Positions 57,012-64,000 of a stretch of DNA of 64,000 nt are shown in pieces (position 1 is the first letter of the stretch; every line of letters begins with the position of its first letter). A program made the translations under genes and the position numbers. The notes under the pieces were generated by a model, which was not told the origin of the DNA, did not search any database, and was given only the letters and a program-made list of their open reading frames with translations. Source of the stretch: Amaricoccus macauensis (GTDB lineage Bacteria; Pseudomonadota; Alphaproteobacteria; Rhodobacterales; Rhodobacteraceae); assembly GCF_014201905.1 (NCBI RefSeq), contig NZ_JACHFM010000006.1, positions 1-64,000 on the forward strand, read 5' to 3'.

Positions 57012-59474
57012 TCACGCCCCGCTCGTCGTTGAGGTGAACAGCAGGCCCCGCCGTGGATCATAGCGCAGCCCCTCGCAGATCCCCCCATTCTCCCCCACCG
57101 GACAGACCGTCAGGCCGGCGCGTTTCCACTCCGGCCAGTCGGCGGTGAAAGCCGCGATCTCCGGCGCCGACTGGTCCGGCAGGGCGAGACCGCGGAAACG
57201 GGTCTCCCGGGCGCTGACCTCGCTCAGCAGCTCCGCCTCCGCGCGGGAGGCGGCCTCGGCCCAGGGGCTGAGGCCCGCGGGCGTGCGGCGCACCAGCAGC
57301 AGGGCCCGGGTCGGCCGGCCGAGGCGCGTGGGGTAATCCCGATCGTCATTCGCGCCACCGCCCTCGCGGTAGCCCTTCGCGATCTTTACGATGTTCAGCC
57401 GGGCGAGGCCGGCCGCGGCATAAGCCTCCCCCGCGGCCCTGTCCTCCGACGCCCGGATCCCCTCGGGGACTCTCAGCAGATTCTCTCCATGCACCGCCTC
57501 GATCAGAGCGCGAAGGCCACCGGGCACCACGATCTCGCCGGCCCGGAACAGGACCTCAGCCGTGCGCCATTGCGCCGCCAGGCCATAGACCCACGCGCCG
57601 CGGGGCTGCACTTCGGCCAGCCAGTGGGCATCCGCCGGGCGAGAAGGGTCGGGGGCGATCACATGCAGGACGGGGCGGGGAACGGGACGCCCAGGGGCGG
57701 GACGCCGGGACATATGACGCCAGAGCCGTCCCGCGCGCTGGACAAGCGCGGCAACCGGGGCGAGATCAGAGACCATAACATCGAAATCGTAGTCGAGGCT
57801 CATTTCCAGAACCTGGGTGGCCACGATTACCCGACCACGCCCGTCTCTCCCCCGCCGCTCGCCCTCTGGCCCGAAGGCGGCCAGGGCGGCGGCCTCGATC
57901 CGCTTGCGGTCGGCGAAAGCGTAGCGGGCGTGAAGCAGCTCTGCCTCCACGCCGGCCGCGCGCAGAGCCTCGACCGCAGCGATCGCGTCGTCCACCGCAT
58001 TTCGCACCCAGGCACAGGCGGCCCCCGCTTCCGAGGCTCGGGCGATCAGCGTCACGGCCTCGTCCGGCATCGTGAGCCGGGCAACCTTGACCGAGCCCTT
58101 GGGCGAGATGACACCGGGAAAATCCCGTACCGCCGCCGCGCCGGGTATTGATAGGGCGGGATAGGCGGGCTCCGGGTCAGGAGAAAAGTCTCGTCCCGCG
58201 CCCTCCTCGAACGCGCGGGCGAGCCGCGCCCGTTGGCCGAGCGGCAGGGTCGCGGTCAGCAAGATCGCCGAGCCTCCGCCCTGGGCGTGGAGGCGAAGCA
58301 GCGCCTCCAGCTCCTCGGCAAGATAGGGATCACCCAATTCGTGCACTTCGTCCACGATCAGGATTTTCGCCGCCAGCCCATGAATCCTCAGGGTGGCGAA
58401 GCGGGTCGGCAGGATCGCCAGCAGCGCCTGGTCGATCGTGCCCACGCCAATATCCGCCAGCAGCGCCCGGCGGCGGCTGTCGGCAAGCCACGGGCCGCAG
58501 ACCACCGTGTCGGACCAGCCGGTCTGCTCCCTCACCTCGCGGAACTCCGGCGAGAGCGCGGCTCGGCCATGTGCCAGCGTCAATGACGGCGGCGCGGCGA
58601 ACAACGCGCGCATGACCTTGCGCGCCCGCTCGAACATGGCGTCGGCAGTGGCCATGGTGGGGAGCGCGAAATAGAGACCCCGCCCCTTGCCTGCCAACAG
58701 CATCCTCTGCGCCAGCAGGAGCGCCGCCTCGGTCTTGCCGGCGCCCGTCTCGTCTTCCACGAAGGCGAGCATAGGGCCGTCGCGCAGGGGAACCTCCAGC
58801 ACCGCCTTCTGCATGGGCCGGACATCGACGCGGGCGAAGGCGAAGGATGGCCAGTCCCCCGCCGGGGCAGGCGGCAGCAACCCGGCCTCCTCCACCGCTC
58901 TGGCTGCCCGCCGCCGTGTCTCCACCAGATATGCGGCCGCCGATGCAGGGCTCTGCGCCGGCGGGAACCACTCCGGGTTCGACCCTATCCAGTCGGCGAC
59001 CACGGTCAGTCCCGAAAGCCGCCAGCTGAGCGCCCTGGCTTCCGCGCTGTCAATCCCGCCGAGCGAGGCCTCTGGCCAGAGGTCGAGGCAGACTTCCACG
59101 AAAGCCTGCGCATCTGCCGCCGCCTCCGGTCCCGCCATCACCCGCATCCTGCGATGGTCCGCGGCCGTATCGCTCGGGGGCCCACCGTGGTGCCCCGCAA
59201 TGGCGGCGACGAGCGGCTGGAGAGTGAGATGGCTACCGCCAATCCGATTGCAGATCAGATCTTCCATGGCTTCCGCGCGCAGCCAGGCCTCCGTCACCTG
59301 CCAGTGGCGCCAGGTCTGGGCCCCCTCGCCGTGGAGCATCCTCCGGAATTGAGCCCCGATCTTGCCGAGGTCGTGGAGTGCCACGAGCAGGCAGAAAAGG
59401 TCACGCCTTCCCGCGGGAAGGTCGGGATCTGATGCGGCGAGCAGGACTTCCGCTACTGCGGCGACATCGAGCAT
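57012..59474 (-). CDS. cas3: Cas3 helicase-nuclease, 5' end apparently lost
   Basis: The effector that unwinds and shreds target DNA. An N-terminal HD nuclease part has LVALHDLGKIG, AGHHGG and TVVADWIGSN. A DExH helicase follows: ETGAGKTEAAL, ILIVDEVHELGD, LLTATLPLG, VATQVLEMSLDYDFD and VQRAGRLWRH. The only ATG (59474) falls inside the first HD motif. In-frame codons upstream to 59531 read LPGKSAAQEGGLEHPAACH, which is family sequence, and then meet a TGA. The first HD histidine (codon 59475-59477) is thus excluded unless a CTG at 59531 or similar codon is used. The rest of the protein (820 residues) looks whole. Confidence 0.88.
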   Translation of the reverse strand: MLDVAAVAEVLLAASDPDLPAGRRDLFCLLVALHDLGKIGAQFRRMLHGEGAQTWRHWQVTEAWLRAEAMEDLICNRIGGSHLTLQPLVAAIAGHHGGPPSDTAADHRRMRVMAGPEAAADAQAFVEVCLDLWPEASLGGIDSAEARALSWRLSGLTVVADWIGSNPEWFPPAQSPASAAAYLVETRRRAARAVEEAGLLPPAPAGDWPSFAFARVDVRPMQKAVLEVPLRDGPMLAFVEDETGAGKTEAALLLAQRMLLAGKGRGLYFALPTMATADAMFERARKVMRALFAAPPSLTLAHGRAALSPEFREVREQTGWSDTVVCGPWLADSRRRALLADIGVGTIDQALLAILPTRFATLRIHGLAAKILIVDEVHELGDPYLAEELEALLRLHAQGGGSAILLTATLPLGQRARLARAFEEGAGRDFSPDPEPAYPALSIPGAAAVRDFPGVISPKGSVKVARLTMPDEAVTLIARASEAGAACAWVRNAVDDAIAAVEALRAAGVEAELLHARYAFADRKRIEAAALAAFGPEGERRGRDGRGRVIVATQVLEMSLDYDFDVMVSDLAPVAALVQRAGRLWRHMSRRPAPGRPVPRPVLHVIAPDPSRPADAHWLAEVQPRGAWVYGLAAQWRTAEVLFRAGEIVVPGGLRALIEAVHGENLLRVPEGIRASEDRAAGEAYAAAGLARLNIVKIAKGYREGGGANDDRDYPTRLGRPTRALLLVRRTPAGLSPWAEAASRAEAELLSEVSARETRFRGLALPDQSAPEIAAFTADWPEWKRAGLTVCPVGENGGICEGLRYDPRRGLLFTSTTSGA

Positions 59475-59631
59475 GTGGCAGGCAGCGGGATGCTCGAGGC
59501 CGCCCTCTTGTGCCGCGCTCTTTCCAGGCAGTCAGTTAAATAGGACCGCACAGTCTTTGGACCAAATTGAAGCAAAGTCCCATACCTACTACGGTAACCC
59601 GGTAACGATCGCTATGGGCCGGCCGGCGCTT

Positions 59632-59745
59632 GCGGGTGCCGACGGAGATGAGGCGGCTGAAGGCGCTGAAAGACGAGACCGCGCGGCCGAAATAGCTCGT
59701 TGCCGAGCTGAGTCTCGACAGGGAATGCTGCAGGACGAGGCGGCG
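59632..59745 (+). pseudogene. IS3-family transposase OrfA remnant, C-terminal part
   Basis: In one frame the sequence reads EMRRLKALKDETARPK, a stop, then LVAELSLDREMLQDEAARPA, close to the leucine-zipper end of IS3-family OrfA proteins (normally ...LDREMLQDVIRRK...). Only the end of the gene is present and it holds an in-frame stop, so it is dead. It lies about 100 bases from the broken 5' end of cas3. Confidence 0.6.
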
Positions 59746-59765
59746 AGGCCGGCCCGCCGCCATGA

Positions 59766-59960
59766 CGAGGTCCTCTGCCCCCTGAAAACTGGACCGCCCG
59801 CTTCTGGAAATCCGGCTACGCTTGAACGGCCGGTGAGAAGCGGAGGAACAATGAAGCCGAGTAGGTATTCGGACGCGCGAGACAGTTGTTCATCCTGAAG
59901 CGGACCGACGAGGGCGTGCCGATCGGCGACGTCTGTCGTGCCGCCCGCTTCCTGCTGTGC
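59766..59960 (+). mobile_element. IS3-family left-end remnant with broken OrfA start
   Basis: CCTCTGCCCCCTGAAAACTG at 59771-59790 resembles an IS3-group terminal repeat. A GGAGGAACA ribosome site and ATG at 59851 follow. The frame reads MKPSRYSDARD, then after a one-base shift QLFILKRTDEGVPIGDVCRAA, matching the helix-turn-helix start of OrfA. The element then breaks off. It points the same way as the adjacent OrfA fragment, so at least two insertions or a rearranged one lie here. Confidence 0.6.
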
Positions 59961-60049
59961 TTCCGTAGACTGCTCTTCTTCACGTCTGTCTCCTTCGGGT
60001 GACGGACCCTCACTCAAATCGAGGGATCGGGAAGGGGGCAGGTCAGTGG

Positions 60050-60200
60050 CCGCTGCGCGGGCTGAGGTTTCTGCGTGTGCTGCTTGCGGCGGATTCGAGG
60101 ACGGATACGGGCTGCGGCGTCGTGCTGCGGGGCGGGATGGGCCGTCCGTTGGCTTACAAACGCAAGACGCCGCGGCCTTTCGGCACGCGGCGTTTGGTAT
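60050..60200. repeat. Repeated block, copy B (right of CRISPR-Cas)
   Basis: The same-orientation counterpart of 50158-50316, sharing CCGCTGCGCGGGCTGAGG at the left edge and the strong ACGCCGCG/CGCGGCGT hairpin with TTTGGTAT at the right edge. Directly after it, GGTATCGTTGGTTGC pairs with GCAACTACCGATACC (60196-60232, two mismatches). The gap 59535-60293 otherwise holds only IS debris. Confidence 0.7.
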
Positions 60201-60293
60201 CGTTGGTTGCGGGGGCGTGCAACTACCGATACCGACATTCACTACAAGTCACTGTCTGAAATGGAGCAATCGGCGCTTGGATCGTTTTGACGC

Positions 60294-63200
60294 CTATTCC
60301 TCGTCGTCCAAATCCGTGAATGACTGGAGCAACATTGCCGTAGTAACCTCGTCTCGTACAACATCCATTTCGGCGGATGCACCCGCCTTGAATGACCCAC
60401 GCAATGAAACATATGCTCCAAAAGTCTCAACCCGCGAGGCGTTTGTTGTCATTTGTCTTAAGGCCGTATGATGACGATCATGATCCCCAACTCTTACCAT
60501 CTGTGGCAACATATCAACCACGGGAAGTGAAACCCCGCCCTCTTCAGCGTTCTTGTAAGCGGCGATCTGCCCAAGCACGCCACACAGAAAGCCGAGATCA
60601 GGGGCGATGCGTATGGCGAAGCGGCGAGCCCGTTGTGCTGTTGAGGATTGGTTTGCTCGCTGTTTGACCTCTCCTTCGTGCTTCCGAATGAACGCGAGAA
60701 GCCAAGCCTCGATCTCGACCAGCGTGCGTCCTGCGCACCACATTGAAACCAACGTCTTGAGCGCTCCCAATATCCGCTTAGCGGTGGCCTTAGGTATTGT
60801 TGTATTCGTGTAGGCGCGGCCGAAAACGGACTCAAGAGCTGTTTCCCTGACGAAGATCGTCAAATCCAAAGGATGTTCGGCCACTATATCCAGCAGCCAG
60901 TTGATCCAGTCCTCGGTAGCCGTCTTTTCAACTGGCGCATGATCAAACGCCTCGACCAATCTTTCGATCAGCCTTGGCGGAACACCATTGCGGACAGCAA
61001 TTTCCCGTTGCCAATCAAGAACGGGCGGATCTTCCAGTTGTTCCTCGGCAGCCCTGAGCGCGGTTCGGCGACGTTCTAGCCATTTGTCCGCCCCCAAAGC
61101 ATTAGCTTCCCTACGCCGGAAAAACCCCAGCGAACGGCGAACGATATCGTCGAAGCCACTCTCTCCTGCTGTGGTGACAGCAGACAAACGCCGGATTATC
61201 GACTGCACTTTTGGATCAGGGTTAGCGGATACCTCGATCCGATCAAGAAGCAACTCTATCGGATCATAAACCTCCTCACAGGCATCCTGCTCGGAGAAAA
61301 CGGTCTTCAGAATTCCTTCGGACGGAAGAGAGAGGTTCCCTCTTTCCACACCGATGGGTTTTGCGGGAACAACGATTGCCAGACCGGTTGCAGCATACGC
61401 CGCGCGTCCAGCCCTCCCGAGCGCATTGAGTATCTCGTGAGGACGCAAGTCCGTGCGAGGATTGCCGCTTGGGTCATCAATCGCGCTCCTGTCGGTTCCT
61501 GCAAGAATCACGACATCGCACGGCAGATTCAACCCTTGCGCAATTGTAGATGTCGCGGCAACCACATCAAGGCCCAGATCCTCACTCTCAGAATCCCTGC
61601 GAACCCGAAAAACGCTTTCCGTCAACCGCCGCTCCAATGGCAGCAGATCACCATGATGCACCGCTGCTCTGCACCCCATGGGATCGAATGTGGCTTCGGC
61701 CGCTCCCACATCCCTGAGAACTGACTTGCGCATTTCCTCCTGCGTCTCATCCAGAGCGATGGTGGCCGGGGCCAGTAGTCCATTGATCTGATCCGCAACG
61801 CTCCCGCATGCTTTAGTATCGTTGCAGAAGACGATCACGCGCTTTCCTACGGCCGCATAGTCGGCCGCGATCCGCGCAGCGACTTCGTTCCTGTTCGATG
61901 TCAATTTCCCCTTGGCATTTTTCACGAGCGGCGGCCGTTGATCCGTGAGCGCCTGCACGACCAGCTTCTCCGACCTTTTGGGGTGCCATCCAGAAATCAA
62001 CGAAAAGAGTCCAAGAGGCTGTGCGGGGACCCGACTCCGCGCGGACTGGGTCTTCGCCTTCGATGCCGCTTGCACAGCCTCAAGCACGTCAGAGCGATCA
62101 TAGATGACGCAAGAGCGAAGTTGCCGTGTTGGCTTCCAAGGATCGTCGAACGCTTCGACCTCCCTTCCCGTCACGGCCCGCAGCCAACGAGCGATTTCGG
62201 CGCCGTTGGCGACCATAGCAGACAGCAGCAGCAGGTCTGCTTCCTTGCGATGGCGGAGAAACGTCAGGAGCGCTAACATCGCATCAATGGCGCGTGCGCT
62301 GATTTTCGATGACGTAGCCGGATCGTCGGCACTGATGAGATGGAACTCATCGAAGACGAGGAGGCCGACCTTGTCGAAAAGCTCAGGCGCGAAACCAAGG
62401 AGGGCAAGGCAACGCTCGGGTGTCATGACGGAGAATGGTGGCAGCTTGTCCCCAAGCTCTTCGAGCGCAACGTCTTCAACAACGCTGACCGCCTCTAGGC
62501 CTCCGATTTGTGCAGAGAGATCGGTCTCTACCTGATCTACGAGAGCGTGAGTAGGAGCCAGGTAGACGACGCTCTCGCCCGCGCATAGGGTTGCTGCGAT
62601 TTTCAGGACAGATAGCGTGGTCTTCCCCGAACCAGTGGGCGATGTCATCACCATGGACCTGCCACGGTTCAAGTATCCCGTCCTGACAGCTTTCAGATGA
62701 TTGATCCATAGAAATGGGTGCGATTGCGTCTGAGACAGAAGCCAGTCGGCCCATGCCTTAGCTTGCGCTCCAGATGGTGTTGGGAGTCGAACCAGCATCG
62801 CGGCCTGCATTCCATCAACAAGCCGACTCAACAGTGTGGCCAGATGATGTGGACCGGCAAACTGGTGCTGCACGGTTCCTTCCAGCGCTACGTTGATCTC
62901 CACCGCTGAGGCCTCCGACAAGCGGATAACACGCTTGAGCCTTGAGCGGATATCAGGGTCGGACACAGCGCTCCCGCGCGCCTCCTGTCCAAGTCCCTGA
63001 ACCACGTAGGCACATTCCCTTAGAAGAAGATCAGTGGCTACTTCTCGGCTATCTCCCATGGCGATGGAGTCTTCGCCGAGGTCACGCTCTATCAGCGTCG
63101 TGAGATTGCCAGTTGCCAATTCCCGAAGACTCAGGATCAGAGATCGTCTAACCGCCCGCCGTTCGCCTCTGGCCCTGAGCTGCCCCGCCACTTCCGCTGC

Positions 63201-63584
63201 GTCCGCCGCCCGATCAGCAATCAGGAACAGTAGCGTTGCGGAGATTGATGATCCAATAGCATCACTCGAAATAACGGTTGGACGATCCAATGCAGTTTCA
63301 CGAACGCGGCTCAAGATCTGATGAGCACTAGCTGCGACGAAAGCTGCGGCACGCGTCTGCTCCGGTCGAAGATTGAGTGCAACATAGGCTTCAAAAGTCG
63401 AAGCAAGACGCCTTACCCGGTCGATCACTCCGCTTGCAGGCTCAGATTCACCTTCACGGGACAGAAGGCGAACTGTCGCCAACTCAATGTGAGCCGCCGT
63501 CAACAACTCATCCAGCGTTTCAGGATCGAGACCCGGTAGATCAGGAGCCTCCCGTAGAAGAGCGCGGGAACTTGGATCAAACAC
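60294..63584 (-). CDS. Large SF2 DExH/D helicase, Hachiman HamB-like
   Basis: A 1096-residue superfamily 2 helicase. A helical N-terminal region (residues 1-300) precedes Walker A SPTGSGKTT, a GLLVFDEFHLIS motif II, a LLSAMVANGAE motif III, VAATSTIAQGLNLP motif V and NALGRAGRA motif VI; a long C-terminal region follows. The layout is Ski2-like. It overlaps by eight bases the preceding gene for a small protein with an ExK-type nuclease motif, the order HamA-HamB of Hachiman defence. Base composition is visibly less GC-rich than in the metabolic genes, pointing to transfer. Another defence or repair helicase is possible. Confidence 0.7.
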   Translation of the reverse strand: MFDPSSRALLREAPDLPGLDPETLDELLTAAHIELATVRLLSREGESEPASGVIDRVRRLASTFEAYVALNLRPEQTRAAAFVAASAHQILSRVRETALDRPTVISSDAIGSSISATLLFLIADRAADAAEVAGQLRARGERRAVRRSLILSLRELATGNLTTLIERDLGEDSIAMGDSREVATDLLLRECAYVVQGLGQEARGSAVSDPDIRSRLKRVIRLSEASAVEINVALEGTVQHQFAGPHHLATLLSRLVDGMQAAMLVRLPTPSGAQAKAWADWLLSQTQSHPFLWINHLKAVRTGYLNRGRSMVMTSPTGSGKTTLSVLKIAATLCAGESVVYLAPTHALVDQVETDLSAQIGGLEAVSVVEDVALEELGDKLPPFSVMTPERCLALLGFAPELFDKVGLLVFDEFHLISADDPATSSKISARAIDAMLALLTFLRHRKEADLLLLSAMVANGAEIARWLRAVTGREVEAFDDPWKPTRQLRSCVIYDRSDVLEAVQAASKAKTQSARSRVPAQPLGLFSLISGWHPKRSEKLVVQALTDQRPPLVKNAKGKLTSNRNEVAARIAADYAAVGKRVIVFCNDTKACGSVADQINGLLAPATIALDETQEEMRKSVLRDVGAAEATFDPMGCRAAVHHGDLLPLERRLTESVFRVRRDSESEDLGLDVVAATSTIAQGLNLPCDVVILAGTDRSAIDDPSGNPRTDLRPHEILNALGRAGRAAYAATGLAIVVPAKPIGVERGNLSLPSEGILKTVFSEQDACEEVYDPIELLLDRIEVSANPDPKVQSIIRRLSAVTTAGESGFDDIVRRSLGFFRRREANALGADKWLERRRTALRAAEEQLEDPPVLDWQREIAVRNGVPPRLIERLVEAFDHAPVEKTATEDWINWLLDIVAEHPLDLTIFVRETALESVFGRAYTNTTIPKATAKRILGALKTLVSMWCAGRTLVEIEAWLLAFIRKHEGEVKQRANQSSTAQRARRFAIRIAPDLGFLCGVLGQIAAYKNAEEGGVSLPVVDMLPQMVRVGDHDRHHTALRQMTTNASRVETFGAYVSLRGSFKAGASAEMDVVRDEVTTAMLLQSFTDLDDEE

Positions 63585-64000
63585 CGGCGATCTCCTGGAT
63601 TTTAGCCGCCACCTCGCCGGCGAGAAGAGCTAACCCTTTGCGCACGTCCTCGAAAGCCAGCACTCCGGCCGTGCGACTTTCGAGCTCACCACCAGCGACC
63701 GTTTCAAAACCAGCTATGATATGCAGAAAATTTCCGGCCTTGCGCTGATCTTCGCCGGTGGCCACGGCAACTCTGAACTCGCGAGCACCTTCCCAAAACA
63801 TTTCGTCGACCGCTGCCTCAGCATCGATGTCAGGGACACTCTTTAGCAAGGTTACGAGGTCGGCGAGGATTTCATCATCGCGATCACCGCACAGAATAGT
63901 TCCGATCTCGGGCCATACGCTGGAGCTTATAAGGCTGCGCGGCGATTTCGAAGCCTTGTCCTCACAAAGCACAATGCGCTTGATCTCGCGCCCACCATCT
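63577..64000 (-). CDS. Putative HamA/DUF1837-like nuclease (partial, cut by window edge)
   Basis: The frame runs in from beyond 64000 and ends at 63577, giving 140 residues. The visible part reads GREIKRIVLCEDKASKSPRS, then a WPEIGTILCGDRDDEILADL stretch and an acidic, helical end. CEDK after a hydrophobic strand resembles the E-x-K half of a PD-(D/E)XK-type active site, and the pattern recalls DUF1837 (HamA, AbpA). It precedes and overlaps the helicase gene. The family call is tentative without the N-terminus. Confidence 0.5.
   Translation of the reverse strand, partial: DGGREIKRIVLCEDKASKSPRSLISSSVWPEIGTILCGDRDDEILADLVTLLKSVPDIDAEAAVDEMFWEGAREFRVAVATGEDQRKAGNFLHIIAGFETVAGGELESRTAGVLAFEDVRKGLALLAGEVAAKIQEIAGV

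Noticed and set aside
59536-59763. 75-codon minus-strand frame as the missing start of cas3
   Set aside because: It is in a different frame, ends before cas3 and does not resemble Cas3; part of it is the reverse of the IS remnant.

Overview
The window is a GC-rich (by eye about two thirds G+C), gene-dense stretch of a denitrifying proteobacterium. Alphaproteobacteria are the best guess: it has a class II NirK with an N-terminal cupredoxin as described in Hyphomicrobium, an NnrR-type regulator, a Tat-exported clade I NosZ with nosRZDFYLX order, and a second-copy-style tuf end. Most operons use ATGA or TGATG stop/start overlaps.

Layout. (1) 1-2868: the 3' end of tuf with its terminator, a GMC oxidoreductase and a PPP-type phosphatase. 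(2) 2890-7455: a creatine module (creatinase plus MHS-family transporter) read away from a LysR regulator, whose stop codon overlaps murI. (3) 7459-16964: an organosulfur scavenging block: ssuADCB, a COG4529 flavoprotein, sfnB-like, sfnG and msuE-like genes, with a second sulfonate-type binding protein read divergently. (4) 17121-36859: a contiguous nitrite-to-N2 denitrification island: nirK, nnrR, a DUF1858 protein, norCBQD with two small membrane proteins, hemN, then nosRZDFYLX on the opposite strand, pseudoazurin and nnrS. Three 14-bp palindromes TTGC-N6-GCAA lie before nirK, between the DUF1858 gene and norC, and between nosR and pseudoazurin, and tie the island to the NnrR-type protein encoded inside it. 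No nar/nap genes and no norEF are in view. (5) 36880-43094: an amine/hydantoin-type catabolic operon (hyuA with a frameshift, hyuB, DAO-type oxidase) opposite an XRE-cupin regulator. (6) 43102-45479: an EamA exporter and a MocR-type regulator. (7) 45714-49671: an osmF-yehYXW-type osmoprotectant ABC transporter. (8) 49672-64000: a defence and mobile-element region: a 150-bp repeated block, a short type I-E CRISPR array, its leader and a full cas2-1-6e-5-7-cse2-cse1-cas3 set, IS3-family debris, the second copy of the repeated block, and a large SF2 helicase preceded by a nuclease-like protein cut by the window edge (Hachiman-like HamAB).

The most interesting points are: cas3 has lost its normal 5' end, so the only ATG start excludes the first HD-domain histidine; similar repeated blocks bracket the whole CRISPR-Cas locus; a Hachiman-like nuclease/helicase pair of visibly lower GC lies next to IS debris; NirK carries a tethered, apparently copper-competent cupredoxin; and the denitrification genes share one operator type. 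All function calls are from reading protein sequence by eye. No database search was run.
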